Counted from the stretch's first letter, positions 32,701-45,102 are shown. The stretch: 64,000 bases of DNA from Eumeta japonica (GCA_005406025.1 BGZK01000090.1:310001-374000); one strand, 5' to 3'. A program made the numbers and translations. Notes: generated by a model from the letters alone, not told the origin.

Positions 32701-34525
32701 TCTAATGAATACATGATGCGGGATGGAAAGAAGAATCGAGAATAAAAGAAACTGACAACGAGAGCGGGGCCAGAATCAGAATCGGGAACAGAATAGCGAT
32801 TGAGAACTTGATTAATCAATAGCGCGATATACGAAATGAAGGAATTGATTTTATGTGTCCGCGGGCGACGTCGTGAATTAATATTATTAAGAAACTGAAA
32901 ATGTTGGATAACAGTGAACCAGAATAAGTAGTTATTGTCGTACAATAAGTACTTATTGTCGTTCACTGTTGGCTAACCTTTTGCGTATAGAAAATAATAT
33001 GTCGACTGACTGGCTTGTATATACATGCCGTGGAACAGGAGAAAGATCATGAAAAAAGAACTAGCTATTTTGGTTTAGATTTTTTGTGACCGTTGCTTCT
33101 CTTAAAAATCTTTCCTTAAAAGCCTCGCAAAACGTCAGAAGCAAAAAACACTAATTTTTAAGAACAAGCGTTCATCATGCGGTGAAATTAACTTCTGGAT
33201 AATCGAAGATAATTTTTTATTGTCCCGTGCAAGGAAGGAGGCAAACAATGACAAACGATTACGGTCGTTTTGTGGGGATGAAACCCATTAAAAAAATCCT
33301 GCGCAATCCAAGCGACGTTGTTCCGAACGTGGACGATGTTTCTACGGATCAATCATTTTAAGTTAAACAATCTAATCTGTATAGTCGTGACGTCAATATT
33401 ACGTCATCCGAGTGAGGCACATTCGTTTTAAGCTGAAACACAATTGTCCTCCCATTAGCGCGACATATCGAAGCAATTAATAAAATGTTTGCTGTATATA
33501 TTAAAACAGATTATCGATGTATATGAATACATAAATTGAAAACAGAGAAAAAGGCATTAAAAAGTAAATAAAATGAATTTGATATTGAAAATTTGAAACT
33601 AGTATTTGTATTTAATAATCATAATCCATGGTATTTCGGTATTCAAACGTATACAGTATTCAAAGTTATTTATATTTTTGTTAAGGATTTAAAAAAGAGA
33701 AGACGATTTCGATGAATATTTTCTATAGAGGTTATACAGCATATCCATTCTTAATTCGAGAATTGTGGAATGGATATATTTTTGGAACGAAGTTTTTTAA
33801 CGCGGCTTGCAGTAGGAGTTGACTGGTGGAAAACGTAACATAACAAAAAAGCGTTATCTCCCTCCATGCGACTTTCTCTCTCTTTTGAAATTTATCAACT
33901 AGAATTTTTATAAAATTTGTAATTAACTATTTTATATCTAATTGTTAATAAATGAATGTTTTTCGTAATTAAATGAGTCTGATTTTATTGCTTACTTTAC
34001 ATTATTTATATAGAAAAAAATCAATTACTGATGGGCTCCCCCGACTGCACATTTTTTTGTACTATTTCCTTATTATAAACATTTTAGTGAAATAAATATT
34101 TATTGTCATATAAATGGAAAAAAAATTAATCTCTTGACACATGTTGTATGTACACACAATACAGTACTAATGGGTGTGAGCGGGATCAAAGAAAATGATA
34201 TTAGGTAGTGTACTCATTTCAAAACTCATTAAATAATTAGAGAATTGGTGTTTACAGTAAATGAATTTAAATGCTTCACACTAATTGAAGATGTAATAAT
34301 TACCATTAGTCCTGTGTAACACGACAATCTAGTACTTGGTATCGGCCAGGACGCTGGAGATAAATGCAACTTTTACAAGCTACTTTTACAATCGACAGAC
34401 GGATATTAAGAGTCGGTATAACAAATTAACACGTTATTGTGATAGCATCCGCGACCAATGGCTTAAGTTGTTTTCCCTGGCACATAAGTACCGGTTTAAT
34501 TTAAGTTAAAAATTGATCGGCCACA
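32701..34525. other. Intergenic DNA, nothing clear
   Basis: A G/A-rich phrase (32715-32800, 'atcagaatcgggaacagaat') resembles decayed repeat tracts like that at 26750. The rest is AT-rich without coding or repeat assignment. Confidence 0.4.
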
Positions 34526-34610
34526 TCGTCCGTCCTCCAGATTCGAACCCGATACTTTCCGCTTCAAAAGCCACGCTATAAAGCATTAGACCGCGATCCC
34601 TTTGCAGTCA
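34526..34610 (-). repeat. tRNA-derived SINE head or tRNA-like pseudogene
   Basis: On the minus strand the order is GCGGTCTAATGC (A-box-like), then about 35 bp, then CGGGTTCGAATC (B-box). The spacing and the B-box match a tRNA-like RNA polymerase III promoter. The arms do not fold into a full, clean tRNA, so a SINE head or tRNA pseudogene is more likely than a working tRNA. Confidence 0.55.
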
Positions 34611-35685
34611 CGTGTTACGTATTGAAGTCTTGTAGGAGTCAAAGCACCTCAAAGCTTGTATTATCGAAAGCTGCATAACAAAACTATTCTTTTATTATTT
34701 CCAGAAACTGATAGCCTTCATTCGGTATTTAAAAGTTATAAACTGTGTCTACTTAAAATTGTTTCATTTGAAAAAAGGCGTTGAAGATCTTAGCTGATTC
34801 ATAACGTTTATCATCAGCGACGTGGTGACAACGTCCTGTGACTTACCGTATTTTTCGAGGCGCGCGTTATTTTTGTCGTACAGTAAAACCAACATTCACA
34901 GTTCCGGCAGGGCAATCTGGGAAATAATTATATACATCGTGGAAATTGAAACATAAAATAAGTATACCTAATTTTTTATTAAAAATAGGTTTAAGCGCGC
35001 TGTAAAATTGATTGAAAAAATGTATAATTCCTTTTCTGTTTTTAGCTGTGTATCTTTAACTTTCCTCCTTGGCATATTCGCTTAAAATTGGTCATACGAA
35101 AAGGTTATATAGAGGTTAGAAAAATGCCCTTCACACCATAATGTTATTTTACAACTTCGCGCTAATCGATAGCAGCGTGGATGTACATCGACAGCAGCGC
35201 CTGACCGCGTAACTAATAAGTTACCTGCGTATCTCTCGACCAGCGTTTTGTGGCCCTCGGGCCGCGAGCCAGTAATTTTGGATCCGGTCTGTGTTATTTT
35301 CATTCGGCCGTGTATCGATTTTTCCATTTCATTACTTATTTTCGATAACCGCAAATTAAATTGACCTCAATTTAGCTTAATCCCTCACTGCAAAACGCGG
35401 TTGGGATTTTGGAAAATTGATAGATAGCTGTCAATCAACACCATCAATTAGTACAATATTTTAATTAATGTCCTTTCAAAGTTAGGACTAAAACAGGAAT
35501 AAATCGAAATCTAAAACCACAGGAACCGCTACTTGACCATACAATTGCTTTTCACCATAACATCCTAAAAAATTATCAAGAACCCAATCGGAACCAAAAG
35601 TTCGATTGAGTTCTAAGATTGATTTCAGTTCGACACGGTCGAAGTCGGGGGAAGACGTTAGCTATATGATAGATTCAAACTAGGA
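34611..35685. other. Intergenic DNA, nothing recognised
   Basis: A slightly GC-richer part at 35150-35310 carries a 90-codon minus-strand frame without motifs. Nothing is supported. Confidence 0.4.
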
Positions 35686-36060
35686 TTACGTCTCAGCATC
35701 AGTGGGTAGGTTCAACGAACTGCACTGGCGCTCTGGTTCTTCTGGCTCTCGACTGGCGCTTTTGAGCAGCGACACGCGAGCGGGCCGTTCTTTTGCGTCT
35801 TATTGCGCATTGTCAGAGGAGACAGAGGAGTCGCCGCGGAGAATATGCGCAGTTACCGGGCAATTCAGAAGCCGGTAATTGTCGGGTTATAGGCGGTAAC
35901 GTAAAAGGCGCCGCCGGTAATCACGGCATCTTCGGTTGCGGGTTCCCTTTTTAAAAACGACTACCCGAAAGCCGCGCGTTTCGAACGCGAAACTGTTTTG
36001 TTTTATTTTTGGTGCTCCTCGCTGAAAATAAGTAAAAATGGGACACTTACGGTACCGGCC
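35686..36060. other. GC-rich island
   Basis: CpG-containing sequence with phrases such as GCGACACGCGAGCGGGCCG, GAGTCGCCGCGGAG and GGCGCCGCCGGTAATC. No long frame with coding character crosses it. It is a candidate for a regulatory or promoter region or an old repeat. Confidence 0.35.
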
Positions 36061-36231
36061 CGCCGTTCGTCCGCCGCCGTTTTCCCTCGGGGATGACGGA
36101 CAAATGAATTATGCCAATCATTCACATAGTCGGGGTTATATAAAATTATTTTTTGTAAATATACAGTCTTATTAGTAGATCGACTGATCGATACTTCCAA
36201 TTTTAAATCGTGACGATATATCACTAGCTGA

Positions 36232-36440
36232 GTAATATTCGCTCGATGGTTAAGAGCGTCGCTTTGCAAACGCATGGTGTAGGACACGATTCCGATCATG
36301 GTCAATTGGCCAATGAGTTATGAACTTAAGTCAAGTTCAGCCACCCTTGCGTGCCTTGGAGAGCAAGTTAAGCCTTCGCGTCCCGGCCGTTATCATCGAA
36401 GTGACGACAGCAATCGTTAGCTGTTACCAAACGGGCCGGC
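36232..36440 (+). repeat. tRNA-derived SINE
   Basis: The head has an A-box-like TCGATGGTTAAGAGCG, a tRNA-like middle (GTCGCTTTGCAAACGC) and a decayed B-box (CGATTCCGATC). The body reads 'gtgccttggagagcaagtta', 'agccttcgcgtcccggccg' and 'ttatcatcgaagtgacgac'. It matches the familiar insect/Lepidoptera SINE body 'cttggagagcacgttaagcc...tcccgg'. It is non-coding and dispersed by LINE machinery. Confidence 0.65.
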
Positions 36441-36652
36441 GTGGTACGTACACATGAGGTTCAACCCCTCGCGATGTGAATTAAAAAGATCGCGGAAGGG
36501 CACGGCTAAGAAAGTGGGGTGACAGAACCGGACACGGCTGTAGTATTAACTAAAGTTTAGGCAGAACAGGGAGGGGTTGATTTTGTAATTATATAGCTAA
36601 CGATAGATATTCGCTCGCATTTTTTAAATAGGTAAAATACCTTAAATTAAAT

Positions 36653-36860
36653 AATGACGGTGGTCTAGTGGCGAAGAGCGATGCCTCCCAATTAGAAAGT
36701 GCCAGTTTCGAAACCCGGTCGCGGGCGAATATCAACCGATAATTAACTAGAGCTAAATACAATCATAGTTCTGTGCTTAGAGGAGCGCGTCAATCCGATT
36801 ATCGATCTTGGACGACCGTTAATAACCTCCTGCGCAGCCGTGGAGAGCTGAAGATTCATT
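36653..36860 (+). repeat. Second tRNA-derived SINE
   Basis: GGTGGTCTAGTGGCGAAGAG (A-box-like) is followed 30 bp later by CCAGTTTCGAAACCCGG (B-box-like with one change). The body contains 'gtgcttagaggagcgcgtca', which weakly matches the 'cttggagagcaagtta' block of the 36232 copy. The head sequence is different, so it may be another SINE family. Confidence 0.55.
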
Positions 36861-37600
36861 GCCTCCAATTTGATAATTGAAAACATCAGTCGTAGTGAGG
36901 TGCTAAAAAATCTAACGCAACAGCAATGCTTCGTACAAGAGAGGAAATGCTGAAAAAAAAATCCATTAATTCAGCTTTTTTCTAAAGTTATCGTGTTTTT
37001 TACAAGTTTCGAGTTGACTGACGTTCTTTAAATTTATTTCAATGATTTTTCGTTTCTATTAAATTACATAATTTATTTAAGTAGACAGAATCAAACTTTA
37101 TTAAATTACCTTTAAGACGGGACGCAAGTTTTCCCATTTTCGTGTACTAACGAGAGTACAGCGATAGAAATAGTCGCTGACAAGAGGCGAAAAAAATGTT
37201 TTAACCTTAAAGCATTCTTAAATGTCCTCGCATTATTAGCCGTGTAATAATTCATTGTGTATTACAGGATAGTAATCAGGATTTAATTTGTAAATATATT
37301 AAAGGGGGGCTCATGAAATACAAAAAAAAAAATCAATTCAAAATTCATTAACGTTATTGGCCTGAAAAAATATTCGAATGTTACTATTGCTGTAGTTTTA
37401 GTTTAACCTAAGTATCAGCAAAAGGTTATATGACGGTATTAATATAGACTTTCGTATTTACGGCCTCGAAATCGGATGAATGAGCTGCGTTATCAACCAA
37501 AACCATTACTTAGATAAGAAAATGAATTTATCGTTATCATTATTCACTCAATATTCAGCCAGCCGCAATGATTGAAAGGGGCGAGTCCCGATACACCGAA
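36861..37600. other. AT-rich DNA, nothing recognised
   Basis: No supported feature. Confidence 0.4.
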
Positions 37601-37699
37601 GGGCGCGTAGTTCAGTGTTCAGGGCGGGAGTGCAGTGCCAGCCGGTATTCGGGCAACCTTTAGCCAGAAATTGGAGTCAGGATGGGTAATTGATACTAT

Positions 37700-38520
37700 A
37701 GTGTCAATAAATATAACGGGAAAGGTGAGGTTCTTACGCATATATCTGTTCTTCGTTTTTTCGCTTGATGCAGAACTTTCAGTGTTGGTTTCTGAAAATT
37801 GGTATGGTTCATCTACAGCGTTTTTATTTCTACTTTGCTCTGTTTTAATACGGCTTCTTCTTTTCGGATTCTATCATCATAAATAGTGTCTTGTCTAAGC
37901 GAATCTCCCCAGTGTGAATTGCTTTTCTTTGTAGCAAAGTTTAATATACCGTGTCGAGTTTTACTTAAAAGAAATTATTCTTTTCTAGTTTATTTTCTTC
38001 AATTTTTCATACTTGGTTTCTTACGCCCGATGCAGCGCTTTTAGAATCCGTGTGTAAGTTGATAAAAAATTTCAACAGCCTTTTTAGTTTCCGCTTTACT
38101 CTGTGCTAGTGTGACCCTTTCCTCTTAGTTTTTGCTGTAGTAGCTAATGTCTTGTCTACAAGAGTCACGCTTCTGTAACTAGACCCTTATTTTTCTTTCA
38201 GTTGTGGTAAATCTACCACAATATCTGTTCGTTTTGGTTTTCGAAGACATTTCGTCTTAAGATCTTAAGACGAAATTAAGTGGACGGTGTTGAGCTCTTC
38301 TGAACAGAAATCCTTCTCTTAATGTCTTTTTACAGCAACCTTTCACTGTTTCACCTATATTCCACACGCGATGCAGATTTTCAGTATCCGTTTCTGAGAA
38401 TTGGTAAAGTTCTCTTAGACTAGAAAATCAATGTAAGTACAAAACACCAAAACAAATTCTGGTGCCTTTTTTAAGAGCTGTCTAACGATAAGTCTCGGCC
38501 ATCGCAATCACTTTTTAGTT
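37700..38520 (+). repeat. Degenerate tandem repeat, three units of about 265-340 bp
   Basis: The block 'gatgcag', then '[c/t]tt[t/c]agta/tc', '[t/c]ggtttctgaaaattgg' and '[t/c]tactttgctctgt' recurs, diverged, at about 37767, 38031 and 38371. The first two units also share 'tagtgtcttgtctaa' / 'taatgtcttgtctac'. Copies are heavily mutated. A frame of 83 codons crosses the first unit without motifs. No known family is recognised. Confidence 0.55.
38249..38276. repeat. Perfect 28 bp palindrome
   Basis: The half-site ATTTCGTCTTAAGA is followed directly by its exact reverse complement, with no spacer, centred on AGATCT. It lies inside the degenerate tandem repeat. Confidence 0.9.
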
Positions 38521-40159
38521 TCATCACTTAAGTGAAAAAAATTGAAAATTTTAAATTGGTTGCGAAAGAAAATTCTTTTTCAGTTTGATTTTATTTATTT
38601 CATAATACTTAAACGGCGTCCAAGCTCGACTCATCCTAAACGTGCGTTTATTATTTATTTATAATTTTTAGCCATCAATTCAGATTAGCGTATTATATTT
38701 ACGATACGTTTTCCATCCTGTAAGCGTGTTCATATATTTCCTTATATCTTATACATTATAAAATATACATGTAAACCTCGAAACGGCTGACGTACAGGTA
38801 TAAAGCATTCTGTCCCAATTTCACAACGAACGAACGCGGCTAGCTGGCAGGTAGGTATGTGTGGTATTTGATAGGTCACGCTAGGTTAAGGGGGGTTTCA
38901 ACCTTTCCTATGCCGCCCCTTGACAAAGGCCAGGGGGTGGCGAGGCTCGGCACCACCCCCGTTCGTGCCTTTCTGACACGCGCCACTAAAATGACCACAG
39001 TAATTTTAATAAGAAAGGGTGTTTCGAACGGGGAGTCGGCAGCAAATCTGTGCGTGGTGTGATTGATGATTTTTTTTTGTTCGTAGAAAGTGTTGGGTTG
39101 CGCCCTTGTATTATGCCGTGATTAATGGTTTCAGGGTTTCAATCTGGGTCTATATCGAATCGTCTTACCACAAGTACGACTATGGTAGTAATTTCTGTGA
39201 CTAGTGGTTAACTACGCACTACTACTTTAATATATTTTGTACGAGATTACACTGTTTCGATGAATATATAGAATTGCATCAGTCTGCAGTCTATGCCTGA
39301 ATTGATAGTATCTATTTTTTTTCATGAGTACCTTGATTGATAATGTCTAACATTAAAAAATTTTTTTTTTAGAAATAGAATTAAAAAAAAAACCACCTTC
39401 GATTTCCAAAGAGAACGGACTTGTTTCTATAACCAAATGTGAAATGTTCTTCAGAATGGTCATCAAACAAATATAATACTGAACCTTAAAAAATCCAATT
39501 TTCTGTATATTCCGATACGCATTTGAACTACAGTTTAATAATAATTGATAAAAACAATAATGTCATCGCTTCACTGAAAATAAATTGGGTAGAACCGTCT
39601 AACATGTAAAATCATAAAATCTTACATTCGAATTCATACAAACCACTGATCACCACAAAGCTTAAAAAGCCGTGATGATAAAAATAAACCGAGCTGGAAT
39701 ATAATCGCGTGCTCGCAGCTCGTTCGACAGCTCGCAATCTGGCGAGCTGTTATCGACATGCTATATTATAAGCGAAGTATGCTATTACAATGCCATCCGC
39801 GCATGCTACTAGCATAGGTATACCATATGTTAGCGAGTTTCCCCTTAGGTTCGTGGCTCATTTTTTTTTTGTGATATATATGCCACAGTATTATATGCAA
39901 ATTTAGATTAACGAGGGCCCACTTCTAATATGAGAATTTCAAAGCGAGCCTGTTCACCTCTTACTTACCTACGATTGGTAAGATTATAATGAAATTTTGT
40001 ATAAACTAAGCCTGTTGTATGAATATGAATATAAAACAATCCTTTTTGCTACATAATTATAGAAGTTTCAATAATCCTCACTAATGATTTAAACATAGCG
40101 GGTTTTATCATTTCGATTATTGATAATGAATTCGGAATGGGCACGTTGTCGTCATAAAG
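38521..40159. other. Mixed intergenic DNA
   Basis: A GC-rich patch at 38870-39060 includes an 8 bp-arm hairpin, GGGGGTGG-12 bp-CCACCCCC (38933-38960), and a 67-codon frame without motifs. The rest is AT-rich with nothing recognised. Confidence 0.4.
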
Positions 40160-40405
40160 AATGTATTGTTGAGCTTTGTGATGCATATATAATAATAGTC
40201 GTCCCGCCCGCTTTGCTGGGTAATTTTTATTTATAAATAAAATGGTGAAGGATTTACGGAATTTGAAAATGAGTAGCCTAGAACCATCTACAAATCATTC
40301 CGCATCGAATGGTCCCAGTCCCATGTCTGTACGTTTGGTAGTTTTTACGTGATTGGCGAACAAAGACAACCTATTTTCATAATATATGTATATAGATGTA
40401 AGATG
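40160..40405 (+). repeat. Lepidoptera repeat ('cccgcccgctttgctggg')
   Basis: 'cccgcccgctttgctgggta', then 'attccgcatcgaatggtcc', 'tgtctgtacgtttggtagt' and 'ttggcgaacaaagacaacc', ending 'cataatatatgtatatagat', follow the order of a common Lepidoptera repeat. The second half matches 11815-11935. Confidence 0.6.
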
Positions 40406-41700
40406 AACAAGCACAAACTAGATCACCCCGTTAGATCACTTGATATTATGCGACAGCCACATAAGATATAAAATATATATTTTTTATTTTTATGCATTTA
40501 AAGACTGTTAGATATTTTTTAATGGATTTTAGTTCCCAAATGGAGATTATTAAAGGACAAAAATTGATCTAAACAAACATTTTTGGTTATTATTGTCAAT
40601 GCGTATTCATAAGCTAGATTTCTTTTTAACAAAACAAATTTATTTTAAATAAATATTTTGATAATATTTAGGTATCAATTCAATAAGTTACAGTTATTGT
40701 CTCAGTTACGTTTTTACACAACGCCACTTTTCTGGTCAACTTACAATAGGAATAGGAAAACTACAATCCAAGATATTAAATAATAAGACTTTCGTAATCA
40801 AATAGAAATAGACAGTCGTAAAATACGAAGACTGTTATTTCGTACTTTTATTTTATTTTAAACTTAACCACTGCAGTGTTATTTGAAGGAAACGTTAGCA
40901 AAAAAATTATTTATCGGAATTCAATAAACCACCGACGCAATTACTTAGAAATTGCTATTGGTTTTTTTTTATAGACGTAATTATAGCTTTTTAACAGCTT
41001 AAAGATTAATACAAACATAAAGACTTAATAGCTTTGAGTTATTTATATGTAGTGAAAAATTAAATATAATTTTAAACGATTGCTTAATCTTATTAATCTG
41101 AAATCCACGTTTTTGTGACCGTACAGAAAATTTATTTACTCGGGCGTTCTTGATTCTGAGATTTGACATCTGCAATTTTTTATAACCGTATAACAAACTA
41201 GCATTCGGCCGCGGTTTCGACCGTGTGGTCAAACAATGAATCACTTTATCTCACAAATATGTAACTACATTTCCTTTTGTAACGATCCCATTTTCAGTCT
41301 GGTCCACGATGTTAATTCTTGTTCGAATGTCTGATGCGATGTCCTGTTTCATTCTTAACTCCCAATGTTAGTCCCACTTTTCATTCTAATTACAAATCCA
41401 GCTGTTATCTCCCCAGTTATTGCATTGAAACAAAGTTAAGTGTTCTATAGTGTAAATAAGCGAACAAAAGGGCTTAATAATGAGGAACACGAATGTGCTT
41501 TATTTATGGTTAAAACTTTATATTATAGTTGCGTTTTCATTTTTATCTTTGTATTTATTGTAACCTTGTCATCCATAACTGTAGTGATCGAGAGTTTTTG
41601 TGTCCATAAAAACCACGGTGTGGGAAATTAAGTCGAACGACAGCGGACAATCCTCAATCGTCCAACGAAAACGGTACCGCAGAACCTTTATCCGCGACCT
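40406..41700. other. AT-rich DNA, nothing recognised
   Basis: Open frames of 63-81 codons occur but are low-complexity without motifs. No supported feature. Confidence 0.4.
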
Positions 41701-41727
41701 TTCACAAAGCAGTTGTTAGAGAATCAT

Positions 41728-41815
41728 CGACCGAGCGCCAGCGCCTTGGCGGCTCAGTGGTCGAAGGCGACGCCTTCGGACCGGCAGGCGTCGAGTTCGA
41801 CATCGGCCAGGAGTG
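41728..41815 (+). repeat. tRNA-derived SINE head
   Basis: GGCGGCTCAGTGGTCGAAGG (A-box-like) is followed by a tRNA-like middle (CGACGCCTTCGGACCGGCAG) and a B-box-like GAGTTCGACATC at normal spacing. The body downstream is not clearly matched to the other SINEs here. Confidence 0.6.
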
Positions 41816-41952
41816 AATTCACAGAGAATATTTTAATGCGGATCAAATCAATCCGCTCGCTTCGTATCTCATACAAGTACATTACGCCGTCGCCCGTCAG
41901 CGGACCGCGATACCTATCGGGCCGGCGTCAGATTCGACCTCTGGATATGTAA

Positions 41953-42177
41953 TTAAATGGTCGTAGGAGACGAGATGTCACGCTCACAGAATTCGGACGT
42001 GATGTAGCAGCATCCGCTGGTTCATTTCGTCGAGCGAGCGAGAGTCCCGGTGGCCCATTCCCTCCATTACTCCGCTCCCTCCTCCTAGCAGATATCCTAC
42101 CTCCTGCCCGGGAGGCCGACGACGCACCGGTGACTAGACAGGGGTCGCGAGTGACCAAGGGCAGCGTTGCTTGAAAA
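41953..42177 (+). repeat. 'gagagtcccggtggcccatt' Lepidoptera repeat, copy 1
   Basis: It starts near 'atggtcgtaggagacgagat', continues 'catttcgtcgagcgagcgag' and 'agtcccggtggcccattccc', and ends 'gtcgcgagtgaccaagggca'. The same order occurs at 46700-46990 and, inverted, at 63640-63895. It is non-coding; the open frames it carries are incidental. Confidence 0.65.
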
Positions 42178-43179
42178 TGAAATAAAAAAGCCTTCTTAAA
42201 ATGATAAAAAAATAATAGATACATAATCACATAGGCTATGTCATAGCGAAATTTAATACACAGATCGGGTTCGATTTAATGCAAAATTTGCATTGTCATC
42301 AGAGTAACTAAATTTATAAATATATAGCAGGTAAAATAAATTATTATCCCGACACAATAAATAATACTTTTTCTTCGAAATGCGTTTCGAAAATGAGGAA
42401 CCAAAATTATTTTTTCCTCTGATGGCGCTCGTATTTTAAATGCTTTTCGTAACATTATGGATAGCAGTATTATACGATAAAGTGAACATAATATTTTTGT
42501 ATTATAATGAAAATGGCTTTCGTATAATGGAACTTTCTTTTTAAATCATAACGAAATTCCATTAGAGAGTGTATCGATTGACCGTCAGTTACTTTGTGTT
42601 TATTGTAAAGGCAACACAATTTTAAATCGAATGGGCAGTCAATACGGCGGTTAACATGGAAACCGGGCAACAAACATGTGACGTCATCGTAGCCACCCCA
42701 CGTTCGTGTTTACATTATTTAAGGGAATGTGGGCCTTATTCGAAAAGGCCGTAGGGCGGTTTTCGATCGCCACCCGAAGGTTATTTTCGTTCGACACCCC
42801 ACTCTGATTATTTCCTAAGTAATTGGTTGTTTTCTTTAGCGCCTTAAAGCAATTAGTTGAAAGTTTTCGGTGTATTATTAACGAGGCTATACATTCGGCC
42901 GGCTTTGTACGATGTTTTTGAATAATACGATTTTTCACGTGTCAGTCACGAAGGGTGAAACTACTGAAATGAATAAGGAAAATATCAACATAACACTTAG
43001 AAAAGAAATGCGGTGACTTTCGAATAAATATGTTCTGGGGATTAATGGAACGAAATATTAAGAATAGTGTAACATCAACAATGATGATAACCGGCTACTT
43101 CCACGCCGTCACCAGCCCCACAATTGAGGGTTGCATTATCTCATGTTGATTCTCAATAGTTCAATTTAATGGATCAAGT
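42178..43179. other. Intergenic DNA, nothing recognised
   Basis: Minus-strand frames of 67 and 84 codons occur, the second with slightly better composition (42684-42938), but they have no motif or splice context. Nothing is supported. Confidence 0.4.
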
Positions 43180-43189
43180 TCGACGAACC

Positions 43190-43460
43190 AATGAAAAGCC
43201 TTATAAAGCAGTTCGAGCAATACAATAGGTGGCGCTGTCTAGCCACTATATTAATCGGTTGAAATTTTATATAGTCGTCGTACAAAATTGCTTAATTGAA
43301 TAATTACTATTCAGTGTAAATCGTGTAATTGCTGTTAACTGAAAACACTGGAAAAAGGTTTGAATGAACTTTGGGCAATTGTGCGAATTCTGAATTTTAT
43401 TTTTATAGGCAAAAGGAACCAAAGTCATTTCGAGAAAAGGTTCAAAACGTGAATTGAAAT
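43190..43460 (+). repeat. Diverged repeat shared with 57730-58010, copy 1
   Basis: An exact ACAATAGGTGGCGCT (43222-43236) and, downstream in the same order, 'gcttaattgaataa', 'ctgaaaacactggaaaa', 'ggtttgaa' and 'tgcgaattctga' align with the other copy. The elements are old and highly diverged. No family is recognised. Confidence 0.55.
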
Positions 43461-43610
43461 TGATCATTGGAGTAGCGAAAAAGCTGGGCAATTTTCGAAA
43501 ATTGGGGAACATCTCATTACCCAATGATAGTGATTGCGAAGACAGATTCGAGACAAGAATTAAATTTAAAGATTTCTTTAAAGAACTAATTCATGTACTA
43601 AAATAGAAGT

Positions 43611-43950
43611 CGTTTCGTGATATATTGTAGAGCATATAACGATGGCGATGTCAGGGAGAGATTTAAGGCAGAAATTTCCGATTTCTGGATACAAAAAGCT
43701 AGCCAGTTTCACAAAATTTGCCAAAAAGCGGACTTTGCATATTTCTGTGTGCGGGGTTTGTCGACGCTTTCGTCGCCCACAAATGATGCAGTCGCAAATC
43801 GCATGGCCCGTTCCTTCGAGTGTCCGGTGTCAGGATAGTCCCAGGACCGAATCTAAAATTCGGCAGTTGTCAGAAGCACACGAGCTCAAAAAGATCATTG
43901 GTAGAGTGACTACGGCGACTAATGAGGTATTCTTTTTCAATATTATCAAA
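43611..43950 (+). other. GC-richer segment with an open frame of uncertain meaning
   Basis: A frame of 111 codons from 43642 begins MAMSGRDLRQKFPISGYKKL and includes CGVCRRFRRPQMM. Composition is more coding-like than the flanks up to about 43930, after which it runs into the minisatellite. There may be an exon ending near AATGAG|GTATTC (about 43926). I do not recognise it; it could also be repeat-derived. Confidence 0.25.
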
Positions 43951-44160
43951 AATACGAAATCAAGTTTGGGAGTATAAGAATTCGAAACCAAGTATGGGAC
44001 TATAGAAATAAAAACCTGGTATGGGAATATGGGACTATGAAATCTAATATGGGCATATAAAAATACCAAACCTGGTATGGGAGTATTTTTTAAACGAATT
44101 TTCTTATAGGAAATTTAGTATAAGAGTATAAGAATACGAAATCAAGTTCAGGAGTGCAAA
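43951..44160 (+). repeat. Minisatellite, ~28-30 bp unit
   Basis: About five imperfect units of the form 'accaagtatgggagtataga' + 'aatacgaa' run from 43951 to 44085, e.g. 'caagtttgggagtataagaa', 'caagtatgggactatagaaa' and 'cctggtatgggagtatt'. Another unit-like stretch lies at about 44118-44155. The repeat runs into the open frame to its left. Confidence 0.75.
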
Positions 44161-45102
44161 TAACACTTGATTGGTTCAAATACATGAGAGTACACCTTAA
44201 CGTTTATCGGTTCAGTAAACAAATATATCTTTTATATACAACTTCTCTGAGTCGAGTGCTGCAGCTTTAAGTATTCACAGACTTTCTCGGCGAATATTAA
44301 AAGCTAATATTTTCTACATGGAGAATTCCATAGCTTTCCAAATTAATATCAGCTTGGATTCCCCTTAAATAATGCAAACGTATAAAAAATAATAACGAAA
44401 TTCAACATAACGGCACGTGCCGCACGAGCGCCCGCCGACTGCGGAGAAAATGGGCGGTTATCGTTTGCCGCCACTTCGTTTGGGGTTCTATTCTCGTGCG
44501 GAAATTCATACTGTAGTTGGAAAACTTTGTAGATCCGAAGATCTATAAAGGTTTCAATAAACATGACGTCTGCCGGTAGTAAAATGCGACAGGTCTCTGT
44601 TTTTATACAGAAAACGAGAAAAAAGAATATTAAGTAAAAAAAATCTGTAATGGTAAATTATTTTTGGATGAGGTATATTTGTTTCTATAAGGTAAAAATT
44701 TGATAATTCACTTATACGTGTTTCTATATAGTTTTTATCGACATCGTATTAACTTGGTTCAAAAAAATTACATCATAAGAAATGAAAATTATTTTTGATT
44801 CTAGTCAAATAAAAAAAGATTTTTTTTTTTGTACAAAATATGCGTTTTACAATCATAATAATACGATTAACTCTTATAATAAAATACGATTGGCAATTGT
44901 GAAACAGAAATTTTAATTACTTATTAATGTGATAGCACATTAAGAACTTCCGGGGGGCATTTTAGCGCGTATTTAATTTTACCCAGTTTACAACACTAAA
45001 TTATATTTACCCAAAATTATAACTGCATTAATTATAGTTTATTTATAGGCATTATATTAAAGACGACCGGAATGCAGTGCTGTTCGATACCAAAATCATA
45101 AA
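44161..45102. other. AT-rich DNA, nothing recognised
   Basis: A slightly GC-richer patch at 44410-44480 lies under a minus-strand 71-codon frame without motifs. Nothing is supported. Confidence 0.4.

Noticed and set aside
34526..34610. Functional tRNA gene
   Set aside because: A- and B-box-like words are present, but the acceptor and T stems are not properly paired; a SINE head or pseudogene is more likely.
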